Program-made: the position numbers and the translations under genes
Source of the DNA: Eubacterium ramulus ATCC 29099
Lineage (GTDB): Bacteria > Bacillota > Clostridia > Lachnospirales > Lachnospiraceae
Length of the DNA stretch: 64,000 nt
Direction of reading: 5' to 3'
Assembly (NCBI RefSeq): GCF_000469345.1
Contig: NZ_KI271072.1
Coordinates: forward strand, 1-64,000
The notes under the pieces: generated by a model
The model's input: only the letters and a program-made list of their open reading frames with translations
Database searches by the model: none
What the model was told of the DNA's origin: nothing
In this document: in pieces, positions 25,198 through 34,042 of the stretch
How the letters are laid out: each line of letters opens with the position of its first letter
Numbering within the stretch: position 1 is the stretch's first letter

Positions 25198-26279
25198 TTA
25201 ATAATCTAATGTTTCCATATATTTCATATATTTTACAACCATCAGCGCAATTTTAAATGTGATGGCGTCTTCGAATACTCGCAGATCCAGTCCGGTGCTC
25301 TTCTGAAGCTTATCCAGACGGTACACAAGTGTATTTCTGTGAATATACAGCTGACGGGATGTCTCTGAAACATTCAGGCTGTTCTCAAAAAACTTGTTGA
25401 TAGTGGTCAGCGTCTCCTCATCAAAATCATCCGGTGATTTACCGCCGAAGATTTCTTTGATAAACATTTTACATAATGGCAGCGGCAGCTGATAGATCAG
25501 TCGGCCGATACCGAGTGCGGAATATGCAATGATATTGCGCTCCTCAAAGAAAATCTTGCCTACATCCAGTGCCATCCGTGCCTCCTTGTAGGAACGTGAC
25601 ACTTCTTTTATCTCGCCTACCACAGTGCCGTAAGCGATGTGGATATCAGAATCTCCCTTGAACAGTCCGAGAATCACTTCTGCGGTCTTGTTCAGATCTG
25701 CTCCGCTGTCAGAATCATCCACTTCTTTTACTACGATGATATTCTTCTCATCCACGGCAGTTACAAAATCTTTATTTTTTCCTTCAAAAATACTACGTAC
25801 CTTTTCCAGCTCATTGCCTTCTTTATCCCGGTTCGTCTCTATAATATATACAACTCTCCGGACATCAGTTTCAATATGCAGCTTTTTGGCACGATTGTAA
25901 ATATCTACCAGCAAGAGATTGTCCAGCAGAAGATTCTTGATAAAATGTCCTTATCAAAACGTTCCTTGTATGCAACCAGAAGATTCTGAATCTGAAAACT
26001 TGCGATCTTTCCGATCATATAGACATCATCGCTGTCTCCATTTGCAAGCAGCACATATTCCAGTTGATGTTCATCAAATACTTTAAAGAAATGACATCCT
26101 GATACTACCTGGCTGTCCGCCGGAGATTCTACCAATGCCATCGCCGGGCTGACATAGCGATCTGCTTCCGCAAATGTAGTCGCCAGAATTTTGCCTTCCG
26201 TATCAATGATACACAAATCTATCCTTGTAATATTTTTTAATCCATCAATTGTATTTTGCAATATCTGATTTGAAATCAT
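25198..26279 (-). pseudogene. PucR/CdaR-type transcriptional regulator, split by a frameshift
   Basis: Two overlapping frames together make one regulator of about 360 residues. The 5' part (25,905-26,279) is a CdaR-like sensory domain beginning MISNQILQNTIDGLKN. The 3' part (from about 25,945 down to 25,198) carries a GGDEF-like spacer and a C-terminal PucR helix-turn-helix (NVSETSRQLYIHRNTLVYRL). Reading on past the break in the second frame gives FIKNLLLDNLLLVDIYNRAK, the expected family sequence. One missing base near a run of four A (plus strand, about 25,942) explains it. A real mutation, a sequencing error or programmed slippage cannot be told apart here. Confidence 0.8.
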
Positions 26280-26393
26280 AATGAAAAGCCCCCCTGCATA
26301 TTTTATACAACATTCACAATAACCAATTCTATTTTTTTCATATATTTTTATTATGCAGTTCTATTTTAAGACAAAAGCCCCAAAAAAGTAAAG

Positions 26394-26425
26394 AGGAAAT
26401 GCAATTTTTTTTATGCATTTCCCCA
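26394..26425 (-). terminator. Terminator of the YitT gene
   Basis: GGAAATGCA and TGCATTTCC pair around an A/T loop; on the minus strand a T-rich stretch (TCTTTACTTTTTT) follows. It stands between the yitT stop and the regulator promoter region. Confidence 0.7.
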
Positions 26426-26440
26426 ACTTTTAGATTTTGT

Positions 26441-27316
26441 TCACATTTTCTCGGAGTAAGACTGGAATCCTTCTCCCCAGACCTCCCTCGCATCACAGAT
26501 AATAAGGAATGCTTTTGGGTCTGTTTTCATGACGATTTCCTTCAGCCAGACAATCTCTTTTCTTGATACCACACACAGGAGCATACATTTTTCCTGCCGG
26601 GTATACATGCCTTTTGCATGCAGACCGGTCATACCACGGTCCAGTTCCATCATAGTAGCCTGTGCAATCTCCTCGCTCTTCTCTGACAAAATATACACTG
26701 CTTTGGACATTTTGAATCCTTCTACTGTTAGATCCGACACTTTTGTCGTAATCACGATGGCTATGATCGCATAAAGTCCGCTCTTCAATCCAAACAGTGA
26801 TAATCCCGCCAGCACGATCACTGCATCGATGACCTGCATGATACGCACAATCGAATACTGTTGAAATTTCATGTGGAGCAACGCCGCCAGCATATCGGTT
26901 CCGCCGGTAGTACTCCGGGTGCGCAGCACCAGACCGATACCAAATCCCATGATACCGCCACCAAAGGCACAACCGATGACCATGTCATCCCCTGCCAGAT
27001 TCCATGCCGGCAGGATAGACAGCCAAAGTGACAACAGGATCATCGCAGCAAAAGACTTTCCGGCAAATGTCTTTCCTTTCTTCCAAAATGCCCACAGAAA
27101 TACCGGTATATTCAGCAGCAATGACGATACTCCCAGCGGGATACCGCCCGGTACCATATGTTCTGTAACCGCTTTGATCAGAATTGCAAGACCTGAAAAT
27201 CCTCCGGTAACCATATCCAACGGTTCATAAATACATTTTACCGCAAAAGCAAGCAGCAATGTTCCTGCCAGAAGCAGAAGCAAATCCTGCAGACCTTTTT
27301 TTGTTCTGTCTTTCAT
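26441..27316 (-). CDS. YitT family membrane protein (DUF161/DUF2179)
   Basis: A membrane protein of 291 aa of unknown transport role. Residues 1-210 contain five to six membrane helices with the family motif DMVTGGFSGLAIL near 32 and RTRSTTGGTDMLA near 130. The C-terminal 80 residues form the cytoplasmic DUF2179 domain (DRGMTGLHAKGMYTRQEK). It is monocistronic as far as seen. Confidence 0.88.
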   Translation of the reverse strand: MKDRTKKGLQDLLLLLAGTLLLAFAVKCIYEPLDMVTGGFSGLAILIKAVTEHMVPGGIPLGVSSLLLNIPVFLWAFWKKGKTFAGKSFAAMILLSLWLSILPAWNLAGDDMVIGCAFGGGIMGFGIGLVLRTRSTTGGTDMLAALLHMKFQQYSIVRIMQVIDAVIVLAGLSLFGLKSGLYAIIAIVITTKVSDLTVEGFKMSKAVYILSEKSEEIAQATMMELDRGMTGLHAKGMYTRQEKCMLLCVVSRKEIVWLKEIVMKTDPKAFLIICDAREVWGEGFQSYSEKM

Positions 27317-27370
27317 AACTGTAAATCCCCTCTATCCCCATTCTGTAACCATCACCGTTCAGTGGCGTCC

Positions 27371-27404
27371 TTGCAGAAGTGGGAGTCTTATCTCAGGCTG
27401 AGAT
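27371..27404 (+). repeat. Family E repeat and small palindrome
   Basis: TTGCAGAAGTGGGAGTCTT at 27,371-27,389 is the exact reverse complement of 18,085-18,103. It is followed by ATCTCAGGCTGAGAT (27,390-27,404), a short palindrome like the outer arm of the 18,070-18,159 structure. It lies between the yitT start and the stop of the gene at 27,407. Confidence 0.7.
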
Positions 27405-27406
27405 GA

Positions 27407-28099
27407 TCAGTTTACTTTTTCTTCTCCCTCTGCTTCATAAGATTGTATCTGGCGCTTCATTTTACGCCGCGCCAGCAGTCTCTTGCAGAGACCTGCCGTT
27501 TTTTTCTTTTTTTCTGTAAATGTATTCTCTGTGCCGACACCGAACCAAAGCCGTACATTCAGCATTTTCCTGTGCTGTGCCAGAAAAATCTCCTGCTGCG
27601 GCGTCGGAAGCATAACCAACAGCAGATGTGGTGCTACTGCATTGATTTCATTTACAATTTGTTCTGTATCCTCTTCACATTCTTCCCAGACTGCATCTCC
27701 ACAGATCCTTGCCACATCGCCATAGGTATGATCCAGAAAGGAACACAGTTCATCCATCTGCGCTCTCGTATCTGTCAGCAGATAAATGCTATGACGGTCT
27801 CTGGCAATATTACGCAGTGCCTCACTGGCAAATCGGTGTTCCCTTGCTTCCTCCAGCCATTTGTGGGATGTCACTCCCAATTCCATCAAAATCTCCTTAT
27901 CTGATGGAATAACCAGATCTATATCCTCCAGACACTGACGGACTTCTTCCTCTTCCCCTGCCGTCACAACCGTTTTCATAGATACTGCCTCCACTGCATG
28001 CAGACCGTCTTCCTGTATATAATGTTCTATTTTATGAAGTGCTTCCCGCAGGCTGCAAATATCAATACGCACACCTGCCAGTTCTTTTCTACTACTCAT
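27407..28099 (-). CDS. Divergent WecB/TagA/CpsF-family glycosyltransferase-like protein
   Basis: A 230-aa protein whose second half follows the WecG/TagA fold family: IYLLTDTRAQMDELCSFL, then PHLLLVMLPTPQQEIFL (usual form GxPxQExW) and FGVGTENTFT. In the first half the usual PDG/ADG motif is replaced by VIPSDKEIL and the early Thr/Asn motif is not evident. TagA-type enzymes add ManNAc to lipid-linked GlcNAc in teichoic acid synthesis, but no other teichoic acid gene is near. The C-terminus is basic (LLARRKMKRQ), as in membrane-associated members. Catalytic activity is doubtful. Confidence 0.65.
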   Translation of the reverse strand: MSSRKELAGVRIDICSLREALHKIEHYIQEDGLHAVEAVSMKTVVTAGEEEEVRQCLEDIDLVIPSDKEILMELGVTSHKWLEEAREHRFASEALRNIARDRHSIYLLTDTRAQMDELCSFLDHTYGDVARICGDAVWEECEEDTEQIVNEINAVAPHLLLVMLPTPQQEIFLAQHRKMLNVRLWFGVGTENTFTEKKKKTAGLCKRLLARRKMKRQIQSYEAEGEEKVN

Positions 28100-28341
28100 T
28101 TTGTCCCATTTCTTCCAATATTATTTCAGGAATTATTCTCCATTGAACCTTTATACAATAATTGGTCTCATACGTCAAGTAATTTCCCTCTTTATTCAAA
28201 AAATGTGGACATTCATTGCCTTTTTTCGCACTTATGCACAAAGTTATGCACAATATCAACAAGAAAGTGTGCTATCACAAACTTATCATTTCAGTTTCAG
28301 TTTGTAAACAGCACACACTTCTATTTTCTGATCTGATTATC
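28100..28341. other. Intergenic region, no gene recognised
   Basis: This AT-rich stretch between the WecG-like gene and the NlpC/P60 gene has no credible gene in any frame. It should hold the promoter of the WecG-like gene (minus strand), but I saw no good pair of boxes. Confidence 0.4.
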
Positions 28342-28396
28342 TCAGCTTTCGCTGACCAGAATCCCGCACCAAGTCTCACCTGCGTTCGACTTGAAT
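28342..28396 (+). repeat. Intergenic repeat, family B, copy 3
   Basis: Matches the central and right part of copies 1 and 2: TCAGCTTTCGCTGACCAGA, then GCACCAAGTCTCAC and CGTTCGACTTGAAT. The left 25 bp of the longer copies are missing. It lies just downstream of the NlpC/P60 gene. Confidence 0.8.
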
Positions 28397-28405
28397 TTGG
28401 AAATA

Positions 28406-29404
28406 CTACATCACTCTGCGGACTGCAAGAATTTTTTTATAAGTCGCAGTAGATACTTTGATACCATCTTTTGGATTGCTTGCGTGAACGATCTTACCGC
28501 CGCCAAGATAAATTGCCACATGACCGCTATAACAGATGATATCTCCCGGCTGTGCCTCGGAATAACTTACTCCACGACCGACTCCACGCAGTGCAGAAGA
28601 AGAATGTGGAAGGGAAATTCCATAATGTGCATATACCTGCATAACAAATCCGGAACAATCCACACCTTTTGTCAGGCTTGTACCACCCCACACATACGGA
28701 TTACCAAGAAACTGTAATGCATAGGAAGTAACAGAACCACCGGAGGAACTTTCCTTCTGTTCAGATACCTGTGGTTTTTCTGCATACTGATACATATCTG
28801 CCACAGAAGCGAACTCCGTGGAAATATAACCTTCGCCATCTGCTGTCTCAACTTTTACCCATCCCGGAATCTGCTCATCCAAAACTTTCAACTGCTGATC
28901 CTGACCTACTAATGTCACAACTGCTGCCTCTGTAGATGCCTCACTGCGGACTTTTAATGTTTCTGTATTGACCTGTGCCATTCTTGTTTTTACGGAATTC
29001 AGTAAATCCTGATTTCCAACTGCCAGATACTCTGCCTTAACATAACCACTGACTGATCCGGATGTGATCTGGTACCAGCCATCCACAGCACCTGTGATTT
29101 CAGCCACTGCGTTATTTTTCATAATTCCGACTACCTCACTGTCTGTGGACGCTTCACTGCGGACATTCAGATAATTATCAATCTGAGCGACCCCCATATT
29201 CTGTACCAATGCAGCCTGCTCTGCTGCTGTCTGTGTATTTGCCTGTGCCACTGCCAGGGATACACCGGAAATCGGTGCTGCCGCCACGTTGCCCACAATG
29301 TTCAGATCTGCTGCCGGTGCAGCCTGTACTCCGGTCGCTCCGCAGGTAAAGATCAAGGTTGTTACGATTAAGGTTGCGATTGCCTTTTTATTTCTGTATT
29401 TCAT
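28406..29404 (-). CDS. Secreted SH3-NlpC/P60 peptidoglycan hydrolase
   Basis: A cell-wall gamma-D-glutamyl-type endopeptidase, 332 aa. Residues 1-30 are a signal peptide (cut near VQAAPA). Two bacterial SH3 domains lie at about 73-128 and 145-200, both with the YLNVRSEAST-like core. A Ser/Gly linker precedes NlpC/P60 (225-332) with Cys250 in GVDCSGF, His295 in GHVAIY and His307 in VHASNP. It has a perfect consensus promoter, so strong expression is expected. Confidence 0.94.
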   Translation of the reverse strand: MKYRNKKAIATLIVTTLIFTCGATGVQAAPAADLNIVGNVAAAPISGVSLAVAQANTQTAAEQAALVQNMGVAQIDNYLNVRSEASTDSEVVGIMKNNAVAEITGAVDGWYQITSGSVSGYVKAEYLAVGNQDLLNSVKTRMAQVNTETLKVRSEASTEAAVVTLVGQDQQLKVLDEQIPGWVKVETADGEGYISTEFASVADMYQYAEKPQVSEQKESSSGGSVTSYALQFLGNPYVWGGTSLTKGVDCSGFVMQVYAHYGISLPHSSSALRGVGRGVSYSEAQPGDIICYSGHVAIYLGGGKIVHASNPKDGIKVSTATYKKILAVRRVM

Positions 29405-29491
29405 CCGTTCTGTTACTCCTTCAAGTCAAACTCTTTATAAATATTACTTTTATTTTTAAATTGTTACATTTTTGTTACACCAACGAAATTC

Positions 29492-29520
29492 ATTATAGCA
29501 ACGAAACCGCAATATGTCAA
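29492..29520 (-). promoter_or_regulatory. Perfect consensus sigma-A promoter of the NlpC/P60 gene
   Basis: On the minus strand TTGACA (29,515-29,520) and TATAAT (29,492-29,497) are separated by exactly 17 bp. The start codon lies about 85 bp downstream. Confidence 0.93.
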
Positions 29521-29544
29521 TGTTTCACACAAGATTTTGGGCAA

Positions 29545-29580
29545 AAAAAGAAACAGAATTGTAACAATTCTGTTTCTTTT
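29545..29580 (-). terminator. Terminator of the PBP gene
   Basis: AGAAACAGAATTG pairs perfectly with CAATTCTGTTTCT around a 3-nt loop. On the minus strand the hairpin ends in a run of seven T. It stops PBP transcripts before the NlpC/P60 promoter. Confidence 0.92.
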
Positions 29581-29581
29581 G

Positions 29582-29628
29582 TAAAGCGGACACTCGCAAT
29601 CTGCTTTCGCTGCCTGCTCTTGAACGCA
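29582..29628 (+). repeat. Intergenic repeat, family A, copy 1
   Basis: The unit begins TAAAGCGGAC and contains a hairpin between AAAGCGGA-like and T(C/T)TGCTTT-like arms, ending TGAACGCA. The second copy is at 62,184-62,231, same strand, with about 43 of 48 positions equal by eye. It lies in the 3' UTR of the PBP gene, just before the terminator. Confidence 0.8.
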
Positions 29629-29639
29629 TTCAAATTATT

Positions 29640-32153
29640 TTATTGTCCGGTATGGTTGTTTTCCGGAGTCAGTGCCTGAATGAGCTGGTTCAGCCACCCC
29701 TCACCAGTATGCACATTGCACACCTCTGTCGGCATCTTATCTTCACCGGATCCTTTTTTCATAAATGTCTTTGTCTCTTTGCTGCTCTCCGGACAATATT
29801 CCCCGGCAAGCAGGCCGGAATCTTTGCAGATCACTGCCGTCTGATGCAGATCGCATTTTTCCGAAGGTTCTGTACCTTCTGCAAAATACTCTGTCTCTGT
29901 CTCCGGACATACACCGGCAATGGCAATCTTACCGGAAGTCTTGCAAACGCTGCTTACTTCCACATCTTCAGGCATCTCGAATTCCTTATATGCAAGACCT
30001 TCATGAAGCTGTTTCATAATATGATTCCACAGTATCTTGGGATAGCGGCTGGATTCCAATCTGGAGTAATCATCGTATCCCCCCCAGACCACACAGGTAT
30101 AATACGGCGTATATCCTGCAAACCACGCATCTCTGGCAGCCTCAGATGTTCCTGCGGTTCCGGTCTTTCCTGCAATTGGCATTGTACCGAAATCTGCCAG
30201 TTTACCGGTTCCGTAAAGCACAACATCCTGCATGGCTGAAGTCAGTAAAAACGCCGTACTGTCATTGATAACCCGGTGTTTCTTCGGTTTCTTCTCCAGC
30301 AGCACATTACCATCCTGGTCAAGAATTTTTGTGTACATCACCGGCTCTTTGTATACTCCCTGATTCGGCATAACTTCAAATGCGGCTGCCAGCTCCAGGT
30401 TTGTCACACCTCCGACACCAAGCGGAAGTGATTCCACAATATCATCCTTCGTCAGTGTCGAAATACCGAATTTTTTTGCCATCTCATATCCTGCCTGCGG
30501 TGTAATATCCTGTACTGTCTTCACCGCCACTACATTCACAGAATCCTGTATTGCTTCCCGGATGCTGGTATAACCACGGTATTTTCCATCCGCATTATGA
30601 ATTTCCTGGCCGGAACTGTATGTGATCGGCTCGTCCAGCACCGTCGTTGCCAATGTATAGGAACCGCTGTCCAGAGCCGGTGCATAAGCTGTCAGGATCT
30701 TAAATGTAGAACCCGGCTGTCTCGTCACATCTGCGGCACGGTTTAATGTCTTGCTGGCGGTTTTTTCTCCACGGCCCCCCACCAGTGCCTTCACCTGTCC
30801 GGTACTCTGATCAATAATGGTTACGGAAGCCTGAGGCTGAATCGTAAAGGTTACAGACTCGCCCACTACAACTCCTCCATCGGAAACCATTGCTTCCCGA
30901 TATGCATCGATAGCAGCCTGTGCTGCAGCTTCATTTTTATAATTCAGATTATAACCCGCATTGTTTCTTTTATAATAGGAAAGAAGACTCTGTTCGCTAT
31001 AATGGTTTACGGAACCATCCGGCTGTTGTACGGACAGTGCATAGGAAAAAGAGATTTTCTTTTCTATATTATAATTGTTGTCGTCATTCACCTGTGTATC
31101 ACAGATTTCCTGGATCTGCGGATCCTGGGTGGAATAAATCGTCAGCCCGCCGCTGTACAGTGCCTTATAAGCCTGTGCTTCTGAATAATCCAGTTCCTTC
31201 TGCAGATCATCAATGATTTCTTCCGTCAGTGCATCTACAAAATAAGAGGTCGCATTGCTGTCGTTGCTCTGCCACTTGGTATTTGTCTCCTGGATCCGGT
31301 CATATACATTATCCTGCATGGCTGCTTCATACTGCACATCATCGATATAACCCTGATCCCGCATATTCGTCAGTACTTTCTCTCTCCGGACTGCGTTGTC
31401 CTCCGGATGGGAAATTGGATTATATTTGGACGGATTTTGCGTGATTCCTGCAATCACAGCACATTCAGAGAGATTGAGTTCTGATACATCCTTGCCAAAA
31501 TAACGTCTGGAGGCCGCCTGGACACCCAGCGTATTCTGTCCCAGATTGATGGTATTCAGATAATTCTCCATGATCCAGTCTTTGGAAACCTTTTTTTCCA
31601 GCTGTAATGCCAGATATTGTTCCTGCAGTTTTCGTTTGACACGCTGAGAGGAATTCTCCGTTGTCCATCCGTCAAACACATTATTTTTCAGAAGCTGCTG
31701 CGTAATGGTACTTGCACCTTCGCTGAAATGCCCGGTAGTCACTCCTTTGATCCCTGCCCGGACAATCCCCCGCAGATCAATGCCATTGTGATCGTAAAAC
31801 CGTTCATCTTCAATTGCCACAAAAGCTTTCTGAAGTTCCTCCGGAATCTCATCCAAAGTAACATAGACCCTGTTAGAACCGGTTCCCACCAGCTGTGCCG
31901 TCACATTTCCTTTTGCATCCAGCACGGTAGACATATACCCAGAAGGCGTCGCATCAATCTCATTGATATCCGGTGCTTCCGCGATTATCTGTTCCACATA
32001 CTGATATCCGCGGTAACCGCCATAGCCAAGCACAAGCACAAAACATAACAATATGATCAGCAACGTCAGTGATTTTACCTTCCGCCGCATTACGGTTCCC
32101 CGGGAAGTCAGCTGCCATTTTATTTTTGCAGCATTCTTTTTACCATAATTCAT
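29640..32153 (-). CDS. Class A penicillin-binding protein (PBP1A-like)
   Basis: Bifunctional peptidoglycan synthase, 837 aa. Membrane anchor at about 28-48; glycosyltransferase (GT51) at 70-250 with the catalytic Glu in IEDERFYDHNG (115); transpeptidase at about 440-720 with Ser482-x-x-Lys485 (GSTFK), SVN in QDSVNVV and KTGTAGT. The C-terminal 110 residues carry two Cys-rich blocks (CxxSG...CP...C.xH), a feature I recall from clostridial PBPs. GGAGG precedes the ATG. It is divergent from yigZ. Confidence 0.94.
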   Translation of the reverse strand: MNYGKKNAAKIKWQLTSRGTVMRRKVKSLTLLIILLCFVLVLGYGGYRGYQYVEQIIAEAPDINEIDATPSGYMSTVLDAKGNVTAQLVGTGSNRVYVTLDEIPEELQKAFVAIEDERFYDHNGIDLRGIVRAGIKGVTTGHFSEGASTITQQLLKNNVFDGWTTENSSQRVKRKLQEQYLALQLEKKVSKDWIMENYLNTINLGQNTLGVQAASRRYFGKDVSELNLSECAVIAGITQNPSKYNPISHPEDNAVRREKVLTNMRDQGYIDDVQYEAAMQDNVYDRIQETNTKWQSNDSNATSYFVDALTEEIIDDLQKELDYSEAQAYKALYSGGLTIYSTQDPQIQEICDTQVNDDNNYNIEKKISFSYALSVQQPDGSVNHYSEQSLLSYYKRNNAGYNLNYKNEAAAQAAIDAYREAMVSDGGVVVGESVTFTIQPQASVTIIDQSTGQVKALVGGRGEKTASKTLNRAADVTRQPGSTFKILTAYAPALDSGSYTLATTVLDEPITYSSGQEIHNADGKYRGYTSIREAIQDSVNVVAVKTVQDITPQAGYEMAKKFGISTLTKDDIVESLPLGVGGVTNLELAAAFEVMPNQGVYKEPVMYTKILDQDGNVLLEKKPKKHRVINDSTAFLLTSAMQDVVLYGTGKLADFGTMPIAGKTGTAGTSEAARDAWFAGYTPYYTCVVWGGYDDYSRLESSRYPKILWNHIMKQLHEGLAYKEFEMPEDVEVSSVCKTSGKIAIAGVCPETETEYFAEGTEPSEKCDLHQTAVICKDSGLLAGEYCPESSKETKTFMKKGSGEDKMPTEVCNVHTGEGWLNQLIQALTPENNHTGQ

Positions 32154-32298
32154 AAAAAACCTCCAAATTGAGTTCCTATATTGCCTATCTTACCATTAAT
32201 GCGATATACTGTCTATATTCAGAACCAGGCTCATTTATAAAAGATGTATAAAACACACATGAGACTTGTTCAAAAAAGCCCTGCGAAAAGGAGTCATT

Positions 32299-32940
32299 AT
32301 GAGTTATAAAGTACTTTATCAGGCCGGCGAAGATGAAATTGAAGAGAAAAAATCCCGTTTCATTGCCCATACGCTTCCGGTCAATTCCGAGGACGAAGCG
32401 GTTGCCTTCTTAAATAAGATCAAAAAAGAATACTGGGATGCACGACACAACTGCTACGCATACACCATCGGACGCAACAATGAATGTACCCGCTGCAGCG
32501 ATGACGGAGAACCATCCGGCACTGCCGGCCGTCCAATCCTGGACGTACTGCTCCGGGAAGAAATCCACAACTGCATCGTGGTAGTCACACGTTATTTCGG
32601 CGGTACCCTGCTCGGCACCGGGGGGCTCGTCCGTGCATATCAGGCTGCCACACAGGCCGGGCTCGCTGCCAGCTACATCATAGAAAAACAGTTTGGGAAA
32701 AAGCTGCACCTTACCACAGACTATACCGGCATCGGGAAATTGCAATATCTGATCGCCCAAAACCAGGTTTTCACGCTGGACACCCGTTATACTGACTCCG
32801 TTACCATTGATCTGATGGTTCCGGAAGAGAAATTTGCAGATTTCTGTGCACAGGTCACGGAAGCAACCAGCGGGCAGGCACAGATGGATTCTGAAGATTT
32901 GGAGGAATTCGGCATTGTGAATGGCGAAATTATTTTTTAA
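32299..32940 (+). CDS. YigZ/IMPACT family protein
   Basis: A conserved 213-aa protein of the IMPACT (YigZ) family, linked in other bacteria and eukaryotes to translation regulation; the biochemical role is not settled. The N-domain carries KSRFIAHTLPV, HNCYAYTIG and DDGEPSGTAGRPIL; the C-domain is the DUF1949 fold (YTGIGKLQYL). The start at 32,299 has GGAG, so an 11-codon extension was not used. Confidence 0.9.
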   Translation: MSYKVLYQAGEDEIEEKKSRFIAHTLPVNSEDEAVAFLNKIKKEYWDARHNCYAYTIGRNNECTRCSDDGEPSGTAGRPILDVLLREEIHNCIVVVTRYFGGTLLGTGGLVRAYQAATQAGLAASYIIEKQFGKKLHLTTDYTGIGKLQYLIAQNQVFTLDTRYTDSVTIDLMVPEEKFADFCAQVTEATSGQAQMDSEDLEEFGIVNGEIIF

Positions 32941-33035
32941 TTGTTATTTACAGTTTTTTGCTGTATATACATTAATTATCTGAATTTTAAGTAAAAACAG
33001 CCAAAAATTCAAACGCAGTTTTTTCAAAAAAGGGG

Positions 33036-33064
33036 TTGCAATCTTTGGAACATTGCCCTATAAT
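33036..33064 (+). promoter_or_regulatory. Sigma-A promoter of tRNA-Gln
   Basis: TTGCAA (33,036-33,041), 17 bp, TATAAT (33,059-33,064), 60 bp before the tRNA. Confidence 0.88.
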
Positions 33065-33123
33065 AACACTTGTCGACAGGCACTGAGGAAAACACCTCAA
33101 CAAAGAGCTTCGACGATAAGTAA

Positions 33124-33195
33124 TGGCCCATCGCCAAATGGTAAGGCAACGGACTCTGACTCCGTCATTTCAAGGTTCGAATCCTTGTGGGCCAG
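33124..33195 (+). tRNA. tRNA-Gln (CUG)
   Basis: Acceptor arms TGGCCCA and TGGGCCA pair. The anticodon stem ACGGA/TCCGT carries loop CTCTGAC, anticodon CTG. The T-arm is AAGGTTCGAATCCTT and the discriminator is G. The U1-A72 pair is typical of tRNA-Gln. CCA is not encoded. It reads CAG. Confidence 0.96.
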
Positions 33196-33204
33196 TTCTT
33201 TAGA

Positions 33205-33230
33205 AAGCACCATGCAAATGGTGCTTTTTT
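33205..33230 (+). terminator. Terminator of tRNA-Gln
   Basis: AGCACCAT and ATGGTGCT pair around GCAA, followed by six T. It starts 10 nt after the tRNA and precedes the thioesterase gene. Confidence 0.92.
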
Positions 33231-33279
33231 GTTACACAGGAAATTACGTAATCCCAGTATTTTTAAGGAGGACGATGAT

Positions 33280-34008
33280 ATGTATCAATTTAAAAGCCGT
33301 GTCAGATTCAGCGAAGTGGACAGTCAGCTTCATATGACCCTTCCCTCCATCATCAATTATTTTCAGGACTGCAGCACCTTCCACTCTGATTCCATTGGAT
33401 ATGGGATAGAAGTTATGATGGAACAGGGATATGCCTGGATTCTCTCTTCCTGGCAGATCATCATCAACCGTTATCCAAAGTTCGGGGAAGAAATCACAGT
33501 CAGCACTTGGGCACACGGTTGGAAAGCATTTTTCGGCTATCGTAATTTTAAACTGGAGGACACAGAAGGTAATCTTCTGGCCTATGCAAATACAAACTGG
33601 ATCTATATGAATATCCGAACCGGACATCCGGAGCGGATTCCGAAAGAAATATGCGATCTTTATAAATGTGAACCTGCGCTTCCTATGGAGGAATCCTCCC
33701 GCAAGATCACACCACCGGCAAAAGGCACAGGCATTACGCCGATTCAGGTACACCGCTATGATATCGACTCCAACAACCATGTCAATAACGAACGCTATGT
33801 ACCTATGGCCATGGAATGTCTGCCGGAAGGAGCACAGATTCGTCAGCTGCGGGTAGAATACCGCAATTCTGCCGTATACGGCGACACGATCTATCCGGTA
33901 TACCACCAGGAAGAAGATCTATTGAAAGTGTCTCTGAACGACAGTGACGGAAAACCATATGCTATTGTTGAATTTCAGCTTGCACCGCTTTCGGATCAGG
34001 CTGATTAA
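33280..34008 (+). CDS. Acyl-ACP thioesterase
   Basis: Releases fatty acids from acyl carrier protein; 242 aa, double hot-dog fold. The N-terminal half starts YQFKSRVRFSEVD and the second hot-dog has RYDIDSNNHVNNERY, the conserved Asn-His region of this family. A longer in-frame start (33,187) runs through the tRNA-Gln end, so it was rejected; AAGGAGG precedes 33,280. It probably forms a unit with cvfB 34 bp downstream. Confidence 0.9.
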   Translation: MYQFKSRVRFSEVDSQLHMTLPSIINYFQDCSTFHSDSIGYGIEVMMEQGYAWILSSWQIIINRYPKFGEEITVSTWAHGWKAFFGYRNFKLEDTEGNLLAYANTNWIYMNIRTGHPERIPKEICDLYKCEPALPMEESSRKITPPAKGTGITPIQVHRYDIDSNNHVNNERYVPMAMECLPEGAQIRQLRVEYRNSAVYGDTIYPVYHQEEDLLKVSLNDSDGKPYAIVEFQLAPLSDQAD

Positions 34009-34042
34009 AAAAAACACAAAACAAGAAAGGACGGAAACACAA

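Noticed and set aside
33187-33279. Upstream start of the thioesterase gene
   Set aside because: The extension would translate the 3' end of tRNA-Gln and its terminator; AAGGAGG marks 33,280.
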